Assembly (NCBI GenBank): GCA_905183005.1
Contig: CAJJDO010000022.1
Span: 673,151 to 737,150 of the forward strand
DNA from: Paramecium pentaurelia
Lineage: Eukaryota; Ciliophora; Oligohymenophorea; Peniculida; Parameciidae
DNA length: 64,000 nucleotides
Direction: 5' to 3'
Made by a program: the position numbers and the translations under genes. A model generated the notes under the pieces. It was not told the origin of the DNA. It saw only the letters and a list, made by a program, of their open reading frames with translations, and did no database searches. Below are positions 1-12,697 of the stretch, one piece after another. Within the stretch, counting starts at the first letter, position 1, and every line of letters begins with the position of its first letter.

Positions 1-1057
1 TTATAAATAATAATAATTTCTTATCTCCTGCTACTATTTCTGGAATCCCACTTTCAAAGTTTAAATTAATAATATTAAAATGCTCATATAATTTTAGAAC
101 CATAGATTCTATTATATTACAAATAGAAACTTTAAGATAAAACTAACAAATTTCTTATTTTAAATTTTTCATTATTGATCTTACTTAATGTTCTAAATGT
201 AAACATTCTGATAAACATTATCCTAAAACACTTAAGTCAGACTCTTTAATCATTCTAAAAGCTCTTAAATTATTCCATTTTGTATAATCTTAATTTAATT
301 GAACATATAACTTATTTATTTATTCGTACATTTATTCAAAAAAAGAATTTTCTTCACTAAAGAAATGTGATTAAATTAAAATAAAATTTCCTTACCAAGG
401 CTTAATATAATAATCAATGATTTCTTTTTCTTAATTTTCCAATTATATTATTCCATAGTATTTCCTTTTTATATAATTGCTTAATATTTATTAGGATTCT
501 TGATTGAACTTTATTGACTTATTTGAAAATAATTCATTCAAATTTTCATCAAAGTATAGAATATGATGAGGTAAATTAAGAAGAATACTATCCTATTCAT
601 ATTTATGAGAGTTGATATTACATATTTTAGAATAAAGAAATCTCTTTAAGATTTCAATTGCTCTCATTAGGGCAACAAAAAAACAAAGTATATAAATATG
701 ATTCAACTATCTAATGATCCCAATTTAAAATAACACTTGCATTGGCCAATAAGGTACTAAAACTAAATTAGTGATGCAAGTAAAGATATGAGAATAAATG
801 CAATGATTATTTATCTGGACTTATTATGCCAAATATAATATAGCTTAGATTAAGAATCTCCATTTATGTTTATTTCTATAATAAAAATATGTTGCTATAA
901 CAACACTGCCAATAGTGACATAATTACAATAAAATATGATCTTCATAATTATTATTCCTGGATATAAATAGAGACCACTGAATTTAGAAAGTCTGAAATT
1001 TTGCTCATGTTTTTCATACATAAATCTTCCTGTAGAGGATATTTAGTATTTATCCAT
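1..1057 (-). CDS. Membrane histidine-kinase-like protein, 3' end outside window
   Basis: One uninterrupted frame of 352 codons runs from the ATG at 1057 to the window edge (TAA/TAG = Gln). An in-frame TGA near 1097 makes this the first possible Met. Residues ~29-61 and much of ~62-138 are strongly hydrophobic, suggesting several membrane spans. The rest is soluble. The final visible residues (IPEIVAGDKKLLLFI) resemble the stretch of sensor histidine kinases just before the N-box of the HATPase domain. I could not find a convincing phospho-acceptor H-box, and the catalytic core would lie beyond position 1. The family is therefore an inference from one motif plus topology. It could also be another multi-pass receptor. 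Confidence 0.5.
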
Positions 1058-1645
1058 TATTTAATTTATAATCGAATTTTACTCACTTAAATAATCTCAT
1101 CTAATTACTTCTATGAAAGTAATTAAAGTTGATTGCTAATTTTGTTATATTCACAATTGATCTATACAATTTTATTCAGTTATTAATAAACTATGTATAA
1201 TATTTATTAGAAAATGATTATTTGATAAATTCAGCTAATATTCAAGATTATATTTTATGGTTATTTTTTATCTTCATATTGAATAACTAATATTGAATTA
1301 ACATATAAATATAGATGCCATATATAATAAATTTTAATATATTCTTAAATAATTTATTTGTAAAATGAATAGTTAACAATTTATTTATCATAAGTAATAT
1401 TGATTAGAAGTAAATATATAGTAATTTTTGAGTAAATTACATATTAAGAAATAATAGTATTAATTAATATTATTCCCAACTTAGTAATCATTTTATAAAG
1501 GATTCCAACAATTTTCATTTTTTTTGATAAAAATATATTTTTTAGACTTTCAAAATTTTCCTAGTTCACTTATCTCTTTAACAGAAATCAAATATTTAAA
1601 GTAGTATTCTAAATATTTAAATTCATTAAAAATCATTAAATAATC
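1058..1645. other. Intergenic, nothing recognised
   Basis: This 588-bp, very AT-rich gap lies between two divergent genes. It presumably holds both promoters, but I see no conserved motif, RNA gene or repeat. Confidence 0.5.
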
Positions 1646-3196
1646 ATGAATTGCTTTGTGAATACGATTACTAAATTAGATGGATTCTTTGTTTCTTTCA
1701 ATCCTTCATTTGGGTTGAAAGAGTAAAGAATATTTTATAAATCAGTTTGGGGAGGCATGGCTACTATAATAATCTTAACATTTGTGTTTGTTTACTCATT
1801 AAATTAATTCATCTTATGGGGATCAGGTGATATGATTTATAAAGTTTCATCACAACAAAAAACCATTGGTGAAGGAAGTTATTTAGAATAATTTTTTTAA
1901 AAATAGGATCCATCATAATATGTCGATATTGAATTCTAGAGTTCAATAAATCCATTCGATAATAATGAAATGATCGTTCTCCCTCTACTTTATGTCGATA
2001 ATGATTAAGCATTGTATGCTTTAGAATATTAAGATAATGTATATAATACTTTATTTATAAAATTGAATAATTTGGTTTTTAATGCTTTTAATATAATTTT
2101 AGTTAAATGCATAGGAAATGAAAAGCTTTTATCTGAATTTTAAAAATGTGCAAGTTAAGAAAAAAGTGATTAATTTTTCAGTTAAATTGGATTAGGGTCA
2201 TTAGTGAAAGTTTTTAATGAAGAATTTGATTTTTCAACAAAAACTTATTATGATTTGGAAACAACTATTAATTTACCATTTGATAAATTATTAAGTACAG
2301 AAATACAAATTTTAACTAATTATGAATTTATTGAGATAAATTAAGGATATTTATTTTATTCATCCGAAGAGTATATAGTGAATAAAGGATGCACTTCTTA
2401 AATTTACACTTTTTCAAAAGATTATCATAAAAAATTGTTTGAGAAAGATATAGGTGTTGTAGATGTTTTAGGTTCAATTACATTATAAATGAATCCTACA
2501 ATATTTTATGTTAGAAATTAATATCCAACCATAAGTGAGGTTTTGGCTAATATAGGTTCAATAATTTAAACAATATTACTAATTAGATATATGTTTTATG
2601 CTTTAAATCGAAAATAATTAAATTCCTATATCTAATCTTCGATATTGTCTAACTACTATCCTGAATGGAAAGCTATTAAGAAAATCAAAAAGAATAAAAT
2701 CAGTTCTTGTGTTTTAGATGATAAAAAGATAAATAAAACAAGTATTTAGAAATTTGAGAAAGAAGTTACTGAGATGTTAAATCTCAAATTTGATTACATT
2801 AATTTAATATATGAAATACATCAAATGTAAAAGATTTTATAATTGATAACACCACCAGATCTACTATTTAATATTCATTCAAATTAATCAAAGTTATAAT
2901 TTTAAGCAGATTAAGATTCAAATGAATATAGTATTCAAAATACATGGTCTTCATTTGATGATTATTCAAATACAATTAAATAGAATAATTTAGATCCATT
3001 TTTATTTAGTTATTATTGGAAAACAAAGAAGAAGGATAATGATATTGATAAAATATCATCTCCTGAAAATGAATAATTATAAAAATAATGTAAACCAACA
3101 TAAATATAGGAAAATGTAGATTTAGTTGTTGATGAATAAAGAGTTTTAGATAGTAAAATACGACTTGAGAATAATGAATAAATGATATAAGATTGA
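1646..3196 (+). CDS. Ciliate two-pass transmembrane protein (family member 1)
   Basis: Intronless 517-codon frame, ATG to TGA, with many in-frame TAA/TAG. The N-terminus (MNCFVNTITKLDGFFVSF...) leads into a hydrophobic segment at ~37-55. A long non-cytosolic region of ~280 residues follows, then a second hydrophobic segment (LANIGSIIQTILLIRYM) and a charged cytosolic tail. The same architecture and N-terminal pattern (short amphipathic lead, G-rich turn, TM, W..G) recur in the gene at 51636-53072, so I treat them as one family. Such proteins are numerous in ciliates, and their function is unknown to me. The start is the first ATG after upstream stops. Confidence 0.8.
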
Positions 3197-3353
3197 ATAA
3201 TAAAATTATTAATAATAATATAATAATATATTTATTAAATTTTATTATTAGAGTTTTATGATCTATAGTTAAGAATAAACGAACACTTTACAATATTTCT
3301 ATTAAATAAATCATAATAATAATGAAAATTAGCAGATAATAGATAAAACTAAA

Positions 3354-4684
3354 ATGACTGATTTTAAGGCAACAAGTTGGATTCTAAGATATTAACTTTA
3401 AAGTTTATAATCTTTTTATTTACATGCTGAACTTTAAAAGGTTTTTTAAGAGTAATTTAAAATTGACAATTAAGTATTCTATAAATTATACTCAGATTTA
3501 AAAAATTATGATACTTAGATATATTAATACAATAAATCTGTTGTGTTAAATGGGATAATACTATTTAAATATGGAGAATGGAAAAATTTGTTATAAAATT
3601 AATTTTTTAGTTTATAATGTAAAAAATCATCATAAGAAATCCTTAATTTAATCAGCTGAAACTATAATGTTTAATGATTTCAAAGAATATCTATACTTAA
3701 TTTTAGTAAGATACAAATCTTGTTCTCTATTTCATCCATTAAATTAATAAAATTAAGATTTAATAAAAACAAAAATAACATAAATATTTAATTTTTAGAA
3801 TTTATCATCAAATTCTGAATAATTTAATCAAATTAATGAAATTTAGATATTTAAATAAAAATAAATAAAAAAGAATTATTACTAATTGGAATTTATTTTA
3901 AAATAACTTGATGGTGATAAACTTTAATTAAGATTATACAAGACTGAATATCAAGAAATAGAAAAAATTAACCTAATTAAAATTGGGTAAGATAATTTAT
4001 ACTATTAAATAGATTTTTTATTTAAGCTAATAATAAATCACTAAATTGCACAATATTTAATCAGTATTTATAGGTGTATTTCTATTAAAATTAGGATTTT
4101 TACTATTTAAAAAATTAATATTATTCATTAGAGTAATATTTGATAGAGTAATCTATAAAATTATCTTTATCTACAAAACTATTCATTTTATTAAACATTG
4201 CTAAAGGAATTTCTTTCCTTCATCAAAATAAAATAATTCATTCATACATTAATTTATAATCTATATATGTAATCCCTAAATATCTCACTAGCCCATTTAT
4301 TGGTCATCTTGAAAAAGCATATTGTTAAATGATTTAAAGTGAATATAAATATCAAAATCTAAATGAATATACTCCTTTTGAATTAAAAAATAACACAATT
4401 AAGTATCCAAATAAAAAAACTGATATTTATTAATTTGGAATTCTAATGTTATCATTTATATTTGAAGTATCTAATGAAGAACTATATAATTTCAGGTTAA
4501 AATTATTTAAATAGAGAATATTCAAAAGTGGTCAATATGAAATAATGTCAAAAATTTATGAGTTATTTATTTCATGTACTCATATTAGAACTATATAGGT
4601 TTTTAAGAACCTTATTTATGTCGATCTACTATAGAAGAAGTAATTGAAACTTTGAAATAAATAATTAAATTGTTGGATACGTGA
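3354..4684 (+). CDS. Degenerate protein kinase (pseudokinase), possible PH-like N-terminus
   Basis: Four exons with introns 3474-3495, 3987-4012 and 4576-4598 (22, 26, 23 nt). The spliced product ends at TGA 4682-4684. The C-terminal half has kinase-fold landmarks: hinge-like YYSLEQYL, ISFLHQNKIIHSYINLQSIY in the catalytic-loop position, KKTDIYQFGILMLSFIF (helix F) and RSTIEEVIETLKQI (lobe end). The HRD catalytic triad is replaced by H-S-Y, no DFG is evident, and no glycine loop or VAIK lysine was seen. It is therefore probably inactive. The N-terminal ~130 residues include VYNVKNHHKKSLIQSAETI, which looks like a PH strand pattern. The first intron is the least certain. The next ATG downstream (3550) would give a shorter protein. 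Confidence 0.65.
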
Positions 4685-4974
4685 TATTAGATTTATAATT
4701 TTATCGATTGAATAAATTGAGAATTCTTAATTTTGTTAATGAATATCTATTAAATTCACTTAGATTAGAATTCTAATTGATTTAAATTGATTCAGAAACT
4801 TATATTCCTTCCATGAATCATTTAACTATCAATTAATTACTTTATTTTATTAATTCTATTTTTCTTTAGTATTATAGATTGATTTCTAGGATAAGTTAAA
4901 TATATTATATTTTTATTTAATAAAAAAAGAAACTTAAAGATTATTTGAATAAATATATATATCAAATTAATGAC

Positions 4975-5527
4975 TCATATGTTTAAGTTCTAGGCCCTTA
5001 ACTTGTTTTAAGTTCTAATAAATAAAGAAGACTTACTTCTAAAGGAAGATTGACTTGTAAGATTTCGTTTGACTTGTTCTTGTGCTGCTAATAAATTGAA
5101 ATCATCGTTTGTTCCTGAATTATAGTTTATAATACTTGTTCTTCTTTGTAAATTCTCTCTATATTTTTTAACTCGTTCAATATCATTTATCCATGTTTTT
5201 CTGGAGTATGCAGAACTTGCTGATTGTAAACGCTTTAGAATAGTTTAATTCTCTGAACTTATCTTAAACTGTTCTCTTCTTCTTAATACTTCTAATGAAC
5301 CATGTGTTGGAGGTTACTTTAATGAATTATTTCTTTATTGAATTTCCATCATTTTTCTAAGCAATTTGCTATTTTTATCCTAGATTTCTTAATCATTTGC
5401 TAAGTTAGATATTCAAGAACTTACTGTTAGTGTATTTATTGACTAATTTTGATATTGAATGTCCTGGTCTCCATGGCTAAGAGTTATTTACAAGAGGTTT
5501 AGAATTTTATATATTATTCAAATGCAT
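4975..5527 (-). CDS. CFAP97-domain ciliary protein
   Basis: Two exons (intron 5400-5424, 25 nt) encode about 175 residues. The order of motifs matches the CFAP97/KIAA1430 (Hemingway) domain. EIQDKNSKLLRKMMEIQQR comes first, then PPTHGSLEVLRRREQ, ENQTILKRLQSA and SSAYSRKTWINDIERVKKYR. Members of this family act in motile cilia and sperm flagella, so an axonemal or basal-body role is likely in a heavily ciliated cell. The C-terminus is Ser/Arg/Asn-rich and disordered. Splicing at 5400 is needed because the unspliced frame meets TGA inside the intron. The start at 5527 (MHLNNIQ) is the only Met in frame before the domain. Confidence 0.75.
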
Positions 5528-5632
5528 AAGTTGCTCCTTACATAATGAAATGGAAAACTCATACTTAAGCAATTTTTTTCTTGAAACATATAGGATTAGA
5601 ATAAATGAGGTTCCACATTATAAATAAATTAA

Positions 5633-6060
5633 ATGACTGAAGTAGAAAAACAAAAATTTCGAAATGACTCAGAGTTTTATGAAATTGTGCGAACTTTTCA
5701 TGAATTAGTGACAGAGATCAATAAAAGTTAGTAATCATTATATTAGGTTTTCATAAAGGAAAAAAGCAATATCATAAAAAGAATAATCATCATATGAAAT
5801 AAGTACAAATTCAGAAAAAAACGAAACAAATATAAAAAAAACCAATAAATTTAGAATTTGGAAGGAATCAATATCACATTAAAATAGCATATAAGATTTT
5901 TTATTTGAATTCTACATCAGAAAACTCTTTAATCTCAATGGACTAATGGAATCCTTTACAATAATCAATGAAAATAGTTAAATAACCAGAGGATATAGAT
6001 ATCAGCAAAAAATATGTTTAAATTGTAGAACAATAATTAGAAAAAAAAGAAGCAGCTTGA
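5633..6060 (+). CDS. Small hypothetical protein
   Basis: The frame starting MTEVEKQKFRNDSEFYEIVR meets a TGA after ~55 codons. Removing a 20-nt GTT...TAG intron at 5727-5746 restores an open 136-codon frame ending at TGA 6058-6060. The product is basic in the middle (Lys/Gln/His-rich) and ends with an acidic-basic helical segment (VQIVEQQLEKKEAA). I recognise no domain. The intron starts GTT rather than the usual GTA, so the model is only moderately sure. A competing frame through the middle of the gene is also open. Confidence 0.45.
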
Positions 6061-6152
6061 AATTAATATTTATATATTATCTAAGAAACAGAAACTAAAA
6101 AAATATATAATGGCAAATTTTAATATTGTAATTATTAATACAATATAAATTG

Positions 6153-7072
6153 TCATAAATCTTTAGAACTTTCTATGAATCCACCAATTTCTTTTATTTC
6201 CCCATCTTAATCTGTTATATTATTTTCTTTTAGTTAATTTATATGTTCAATTAATTTTCGTTGCATATTTAAAAATCTTTTCTTTGCATTGTTTTTAGGA
6301 GAGCCTGCTGGAGAAACATGTTTTGATAATTACTTCTCTGATTCCAATTTAAACTTTAAAGCATAGACTTTGCACATCTCTTCTGGAGTATGTTAATCTA
6401 TCAAAAGTTCTTCTATATATCCTGTTTCAACCCTGAATAGCCATCCATGGACCATTACAGCTAAGAATGTTAATTTAAATTAATTTACGATTTCCCTTCT
6501 ACCAAGCCTTTTAGACTATTGGATTCTTCCATATATTCATAACTTGAGCTCTTACATTCAACTAACTAAGACAATTAATTTTATCATTTTCATCAACAAA
6601 GGATTCTATCAAGTCTGCATGTTTCTCATAAACTAACTTTATTTAATTTAACCATAGATCTAGTAAACCTCCAACTGAATCTTATGTCATAGCAGCCTTT
6701 ACTCCACCACAACAAGTATGTCCCATCACTACAATATTATGTATATGTAAATGTTCGACTGCATATTGAATAACACAATTAAGCTTTAGGTATCAAAGAG
6801 ACTCTTACATTTAAATCTGTAGGAATGACTAAGTTGGCAATATTTCTATGAATAAATATTTCTCCAGGATCAGTCTCTGTCAATTCATTTGGAGGAGCTC
6901 TTGAATCAGAGCACCCAATGAGTAAATATTTAGGACTTTATCCTTTTGATAGGGTCTTAAAGTAATTGGGGTCTTCTGACAACTTTTTTGCTACATATCT
7001 TTTATTTCCCTCTAAAACTCGATTGTAGTGATTGATTTCTTATATACTGTTGCTTACTATTTATTGATTCAT
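6153..7072 (-). CDS. Beta-class carbonic anhydrase
   Basis: This enzyme interconverts CO2 and bicarbonate with a catalytic zinc. Three exons (introns 6784-6808 and 6461-6488; 25 and 28 nt) encode 288 residues. The zinc site is complete: Cys and the Asp/Arg dyad in LLIGCSDSRAPP, then His and Cys in VVMGHTCCGG, about 60 residues apart. HRNIAN and the C-terminal AVMVHGWLFRVETG signature follow the beta-CA order. The N-terminus (MNQQIVSNS) shows no clear targeting peptide. The C-terminal ~85 residues beyond the enzyme fold are charged and low-complexity, which is longer than typical bacterial beta-CAs. The start is the only Met upstream of the fold. Confidence 0.93.
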
Positions 7073-7537
7073 TGTAAAGATAAAATATTATTATTTATTC
7101 TGTTGGATAAATGATGAATATAAATTATACTAAATTACGTTAATCCAAATAGCATATCTAAAATTTAAAAACAGATTATATTTAATTATATTGAGATCAG
7201 TTTGTATAATTATTAAATAAAAATTAATATATGAGAATGATTCAAAAATGCTCTATATAATTGAATAAGTTGCAGACAATTTATGTCTTAATTATTGATC
7301 TTTTCAAGAAATTTGTATATAACTTAGCCTAATTTACATTGTTACATAGTAATTTTAATTAAATTTAGAATTTCTTAATAACTGAATTTGTATTTGATAA
7401 ATTAAAATTGTATTTCGGTTGACAAGATTAATATTAATTAAGATCATATCATTTCACAAAAAACATATGTATTAAGAAATAAAGAATATATTATATCTAA
7501 AATAAATATATTTAATTTGTTATTGTTGTTATTCTAT
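7073..7537. other. Intergenic, nothing recognised
   Basis: A 465-bp AT-rich gap lies between two minus-strand genes. It presumably carries the carbonic anhydrase promoter and the 3' end of the kinase gene at 7538. No repeat or RNA gene is visible. Confidence 0.4.
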
Positions 7538-9166
7538 TCAATCTTTTTTAGAATATTTTAATAATGGATTATTTTAAGTTTACTTTGAAAATCTAGATGG
7601 TTTTAATTATGGTGATGGTGAAAATACACTGGATTTTTTAGTTGGAGTTCCAATAGTCTATGCACTATCAACAGACTCAATTTTCCCTTTTATTAAAGGA
7701 GAATCGGCTCCGACAGCCTTTTACGAATCAATTTATTTTTATTGTTTAATTTATTTCTACATAACTAATCCTGGAGATTAGATAGGTGATTCTAGAGGAG
7801 AATTCTTATTATTTTTTGTAAAATCGAATTACGAATAACTAATATATAATAAATTGTACTTATCATTCATTTAAAGCATCATAGATTGAATTTAGATTTG
7901 TTCATCAATTTCATCGAAACTATTATCTTAATTTTCATCTTCAATCATTTATCTAGCTGTATCATATAAAAAAGGATGATTAAGACATCTTTCAATATTG
8001 ATTCTCTTTTTTGGATCTTTCTCAAGCATTTATTTAAGTAAACTTATAGCTTATCCAGGAGCATTCTTTAACTATTTGATATCAAAATTAATGTTCGCTT
8101 CTCTATTTTATTTTACTACTGTAGAATAACTTTTTCCATTAAAAGCAGATATTCCAGTAAGCAATAAATAAAATACTAATCCAATACTATAAATATCACA
8201 AATAGAAGAATATTTAGATTTCATATCCTTTATATTGATAACTTCTGGTGCTACAAAACCTGGTGTTCCACATCTACAAAATAAATAAACTGGCTCATTC
8301 ACATAAGTTGCCAATCCAAAATCAGCAATTACAACTGATTCCATCTTTCTTAATAGAATAGTTAAATTTATACTTTGGTTTTTTGAATATTATGTTCTCT
8401 AGTTTCAAATCTCTATGCATAATCTCTTTTTTATGCATTTCTTATAGTCCTAAAAGGATTCCCACAATTATTTGTTATATTTACTTTGTATTGATTTAAA
8501 CTTTATCCTTAATTAAATCATATAATGACCCTCCCTCTAATAATTCCAGAGTTACATACAATGAATTATTAGTTTCGTAGACTTCATATAATTTCATTAA
8601 ATGTGTATTATTTAATTATCTCATTATAGTTAATTCATTTATTATAGCATTTTTTCCATTTTCTTCTTGATAAGCAGCCTATTTTGCAAATGCTTTTATT
8701 GCCAATTATTAATTATCTTCAATCCTTTCTGCTTAATAAACCTAATATTATAATGATTTTTTACAGATGCAAAATTTCCTTTCCCAATTTTTTTATAAAC
8801 TCTGAACATACTATGAAATTACCATTAATTAATTCTTTCTCCAAGATAGGATCTCCATTCAATAATTTGCTAAGTGGCTGCATTAAGTCTCAATTTTATC
8901 ATATTCTCTTCACAATCTCTTAAAAATTGTAATCCTATAATGGGACCTAAACTATCATCATCCTTATCTTTTTTTGGAATAGGCTTTCTCAATATTTCAA
9001 ATTTCACATCAAATTCAAGTCTTAAACACTTATTAGGTTGGGAGACATTCTAATATAACTCATTCTTTAATTACTTTTGAAGAGAGTATATATTAATCAT
9101 ATCCATAGAGTACTCTAATCTTTCCATTTTCTTTGGTAAACTCTCCTTAGATGTAAAGTCTTTCAT
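7538..9166 (-). CDS. Ser/Thr protein kinase, CaMK-like
   Basis: Three exons (introns 8742-8764 and 8349-8373; 23 and 25 nt) encode 526 residues. About 125 residues of unknown, charged sequence precede a complete kinase domain: glycine loop IGKGNFASV, lysine in LAIKAFAKQ, catalytic loop IMHRDLKLENI, metal-binding IADFGLATY, GTPGFVAPEV and CDIYSIGLVFYLLLTG. All catalytic residues are present, so it should be active. The spacing resembles CaM-kinase/CDPK-type enzymes, but no EF-hands follow. The tail of ~140 residues is Gln/Ser/Pro-rich with repeated acidic patches. The substrate is unknown. Confidence 0.88.
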
Positions 9167-9441
9167 TTAAAATATTAAAATCGTTTGGAATAGGTCTCCA
9201 CAGTTTTTATTACATCAAAATTTTGAATAATAATGAATAAAGTATCTAAATACAAATCTCGATTTGAACTTAATAAATAAAATTTGTAATAAACAAATCA
9301 AAATTTATAGAAGTTAATTTCATTTACAGATTATTGTTTTCTAGAACCAATTATAAAAAATATATATAAAATAAATTTTGATTTTTAAGATTAAAGATTA
9401 AAAATTAAAATTTTTAAAAATTATCGAAAAATAAAATTAAT

Positions 9442-10942
9442 TCAAAATTTTCTAAATGTTTATTCTTACTACACCTTTATATGATGTGACTTTGTAGGAA
9501 TATTTCTTACATTTAATGACTATTTCAATTAATCCATCTCATGAAAATATTGAGTTTGTCTAAATTCTTTTATTATATACTCATCTCTTGAAGTTTCTTA
9601 GACTAAATTTTATTAGAACTGTCCTAAAATTTATCCCATCTCATAATATGATTTCCCTTGTAATTATCTGACCAAAAATATATATATAAGACTTTTAGTA
9701 AAATCATGAGAATTACGGACATGCTAACTAAAATTAAATATTATTTAACTTAAAAAGGTCCACAAAAACTACATTTGGATATTCATCTATTAATTATTCA
9801 ACACACTGATAATCATCTAATACTAATCCACCTAATAAGGGAACAGGTACATTCAATAATTCAATATTTTTTGGAGGTATTGAAGCTACCATTTAATGAA
9901 TCCATTTCACATGTTTAAGAAAAAGCATAAGAATTGCTCCTAATTATTATACATTTTATGCTACAAATATCACAGATCTCTCTAAAATGATATTTATTGC
10001 AACTAATCCAATACTAAGTGCATTATTTAATATTTTTAATTATTTCACATGGTAATCATGAAAATCATAATAGGATTATGGTATTTATTGACTTGGAATT
10101 TATATAGGGAGAGTTTCAAAAAGTGGACATTTTTAAATGTATTATGTAAATGTTAAATTATTAAATCTCTCCTCTTTTGCACAATCTAATTAATTTAATT
10201 AAATACTCATGACTTCTATCAAAAAATCAATAAAATATTTTATTAAAGGTAAATATGAAACTATACAAAGTACTCTCTCACATTTTAAATAACTATTTTT
10301 TGATGGACAAATATCTTATATTGATAAACAAATACAATAAGCTAATTGATTACTATTATACTCTATAATAAATTAAGTTATTACATGCTTTTTCAAATGA
10401 CTCTGATGTTTTAATTGGTAAAATAAAGCAATTTGGATTATTTTCTGATACATGTCTTTTATAAAGGATTTCATTAATTTCACTTTAAGAATCTGATAAC
10501 TTTTTCTATACATCTTTTGCTCCATATGGAAATACTAAATCAGGTAATAATTATTCAAGATGACATTATCCATATTAATATAGTATCTCTGTTTTGCCAA
10601 TAGTAGAATTTCCAATTAAATAAATACCTTCATAAAATTTACAAATCAGATGTCTATTCTATTATGAAAATTTTTCCATCTTATTATTAATGTTTTGATA
10701 ACTCTAAATTTTTTTAACTCCTCCTCCCTCATCAGTATCAACATGAACACTAAACGTATTTTTTGTTGATAATGGAGGTCTATTATAGAAAGATGTTTTG
10801 CGTTGACTATTCTAAGAATTTGAAATTGAAGTACTCACTTTTGTCTCTACTCCTTTAATATTTCAACATTTATCTTACTAGTATGTGTTCTGGATGCTTT
10901 AGACCCAACTAAGTGATCTACATTAGTTTTTTTAGTTAGCAT
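9442..10942 (-). CDS. DENN-domain protein (putative Rab GEF)
   Basis: Four exons (introns 10853-10878, 10363-10384, 9728-9749; 26, 22, 22 nt) encode 476 residues. DENN modules activate Rab GTPases in vesicle traffic. After ~85 low-complexity residues comes a uDENN-like strand with LVFPYGAKDVQK and FILPIKTSESFEKACN. A cDENN-like core follows with CIVSYLPLIKYFIDFLIEVM, VAQNVQQLGAILMLFLKHVKW and VPVPLLGGLVLDDYQ. The dDENN-like end is helical (RDEYIIKEFRQTQYF). The second intron sits inside the domain, and unspliced it gives a TGA. The third intron begins GTT. The subfamily and Rab partner cannot be judged. Confidence 0.75.
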
Positions 10943-11137
10943 ATATAATGGGATTGGATCGTTATTTTACATTAATTTAATTTTGTTAATAAATAAATTG
11001 ATCAAACTAATAATAAATGATTATTAAGTATTCATTAATCATCTTATGAATAAGAGTATTTATTTTCAAGAACTAAATAAGATAAATTAAATAAAATCTA
11101 TTACTTAAATTTGTATATGAGAAAATATTTAATTAAA

Positions 11138-12697
11138 TCAATATGTTTTAAACCTATATAATTCTAAACCTTCTTTATTCTTTTTTTCAATTAGAGATAT
11201 TAATTCTTTTATCTTCTAGGTTATTTTCTTCTTTCTTAATATAGGAAATTGCTTATCTTCCTCTTATAAACAATATTGATTTTTTCTTGAAGGTCTTATA
11301 TTATGAACTAATCCAACTACACTAAAATATAGGTTTGTTATTTCTTGTGATTAAATCATATATTTTTATTTAAACAAACCTCTAAATGATAAATTAAATA
11401 TCCAATTATCATAAATATTATATTTAGTATAAGAAATTAATAAATTTAACTATTTAAGTATTATAATAGATATAAATTATGCAATAATAAGAACTACTAA
11501 AGTTAAAAGTAAGTACATAATAATATTTTATTATGTAATTTCTCTTTATTCATTATTAATAAACCTGAATTATTATTATTAAACCATTTTTATATTTTTT
11601 GAATTCTTGAATAGTAATAAAATATAAGGAGTGTTTTTAATTTAAGCTGTTTAAATTATACAAAAATCTTCTAATTTAGAATTATATCTGCATAGGACAT
11701 TGTCTTATTCTAAAATCATATCGCAACTGTTTGAATAATTCTTATTATTATGATAATTCATTATCTATTCAAAATCTGTTATGTTAAAACCAGTATAAAT
11801 CTCATCAAATATCGAATAAATAGATTATTGTAACTCATCATAAAGTTTACTATAAATTATTTTTCCTTAACAATTAATTACAATTAATGTAGTTTCTGAA
11901 TCTACTAATTTGAAAGCTGATGTTTAATTAAAATCTATATCTCTTGCAATAATACCTTCAAATGTATTATTTATATTAATTAAAGTAGATGTCATAGCTA
12001 TTCTTATTCCTCCAGAAAATATTTCATAAGGATTTCCATAGACAATAAAATCTTAATTATTTGAAACATTTTCTGTTTTATTCAAATGATACAAGTACCA
12101 AGGTCTTGAATGTGGCATGAATCCAGAGTTAAAATAGAATCCTTAACTTATAGTATAGAATTAAGCCTGGTTGGCATGGCTAAAATATAAAGCTTATGAA
12201 TTTTCAATAGCTGTCCTAAATTATGTCAGTGTAGAAGTTACAGCAAATACGTACTTTAACTGATCAATATGAGTTTAATTAAAATTATCTCCAAAAAGCC
12301 CAAAACAAAATGAAGAACTATAACAAAATGAATCATTAGTATTAGGTTGATTTAGACATTAATAAGGTATAACAGTAGTATAATCTGTTTTTTGTATAAA
12401 TTTGTTGAGAGATTAAACAATTTAAATTTATTATGAGGCTGAGTTGATTAAATATTGAAGATTAGCCTTATGTATCCAAACACTATTCAATTATTACAAA
12501 GTTTATTTGAAAAATATCTTTTCAGATGATTCTTCTATTGTTTTCTTAACAATTAATTAACCAATAATAATTGAAGAGGCTAATAATATAAATACCAAAA
12601 CTAAACTTACTATTTGTATTATTAAAATTTGATTCTTAATTCTGAAATTGTTGTTGATATACCAAAAATTTTGTTATTTTAATTTATTCAAGATCAT
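11138..12697 (-). CDS. Cache-domain transmembrane receptor-like protein
   Basis: Intronless, 519 residues. A short cytosolic N-terminus is followed by a membrane span (IVSLVLVFILLASSIIIGQL). An extracellular domain of ~310 residues comes next, then a second span (MYLLLTLVVLIIAQFISIII) and a ~100-residue cytosolic tail. The outer domain contains HSRPWYLYHLNKTENV, which matches the RPWY signature of double-Cache (PDC) sensors, preceded by helical KKTIEESSEKIFF. Cache domains bind small ligands such as amino acids. The tail has no kinase, cyclase or HAMP signature, so the output is unknown. Most of this gene is repeated exactly after the N at 12897. Confidence 0.75.

Noticed and set aside
8684..8923. 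79-codon plus-strand frame
   Set aside because: Antisense of the kinase gene at 7538-9166, overlapping one of its introns.
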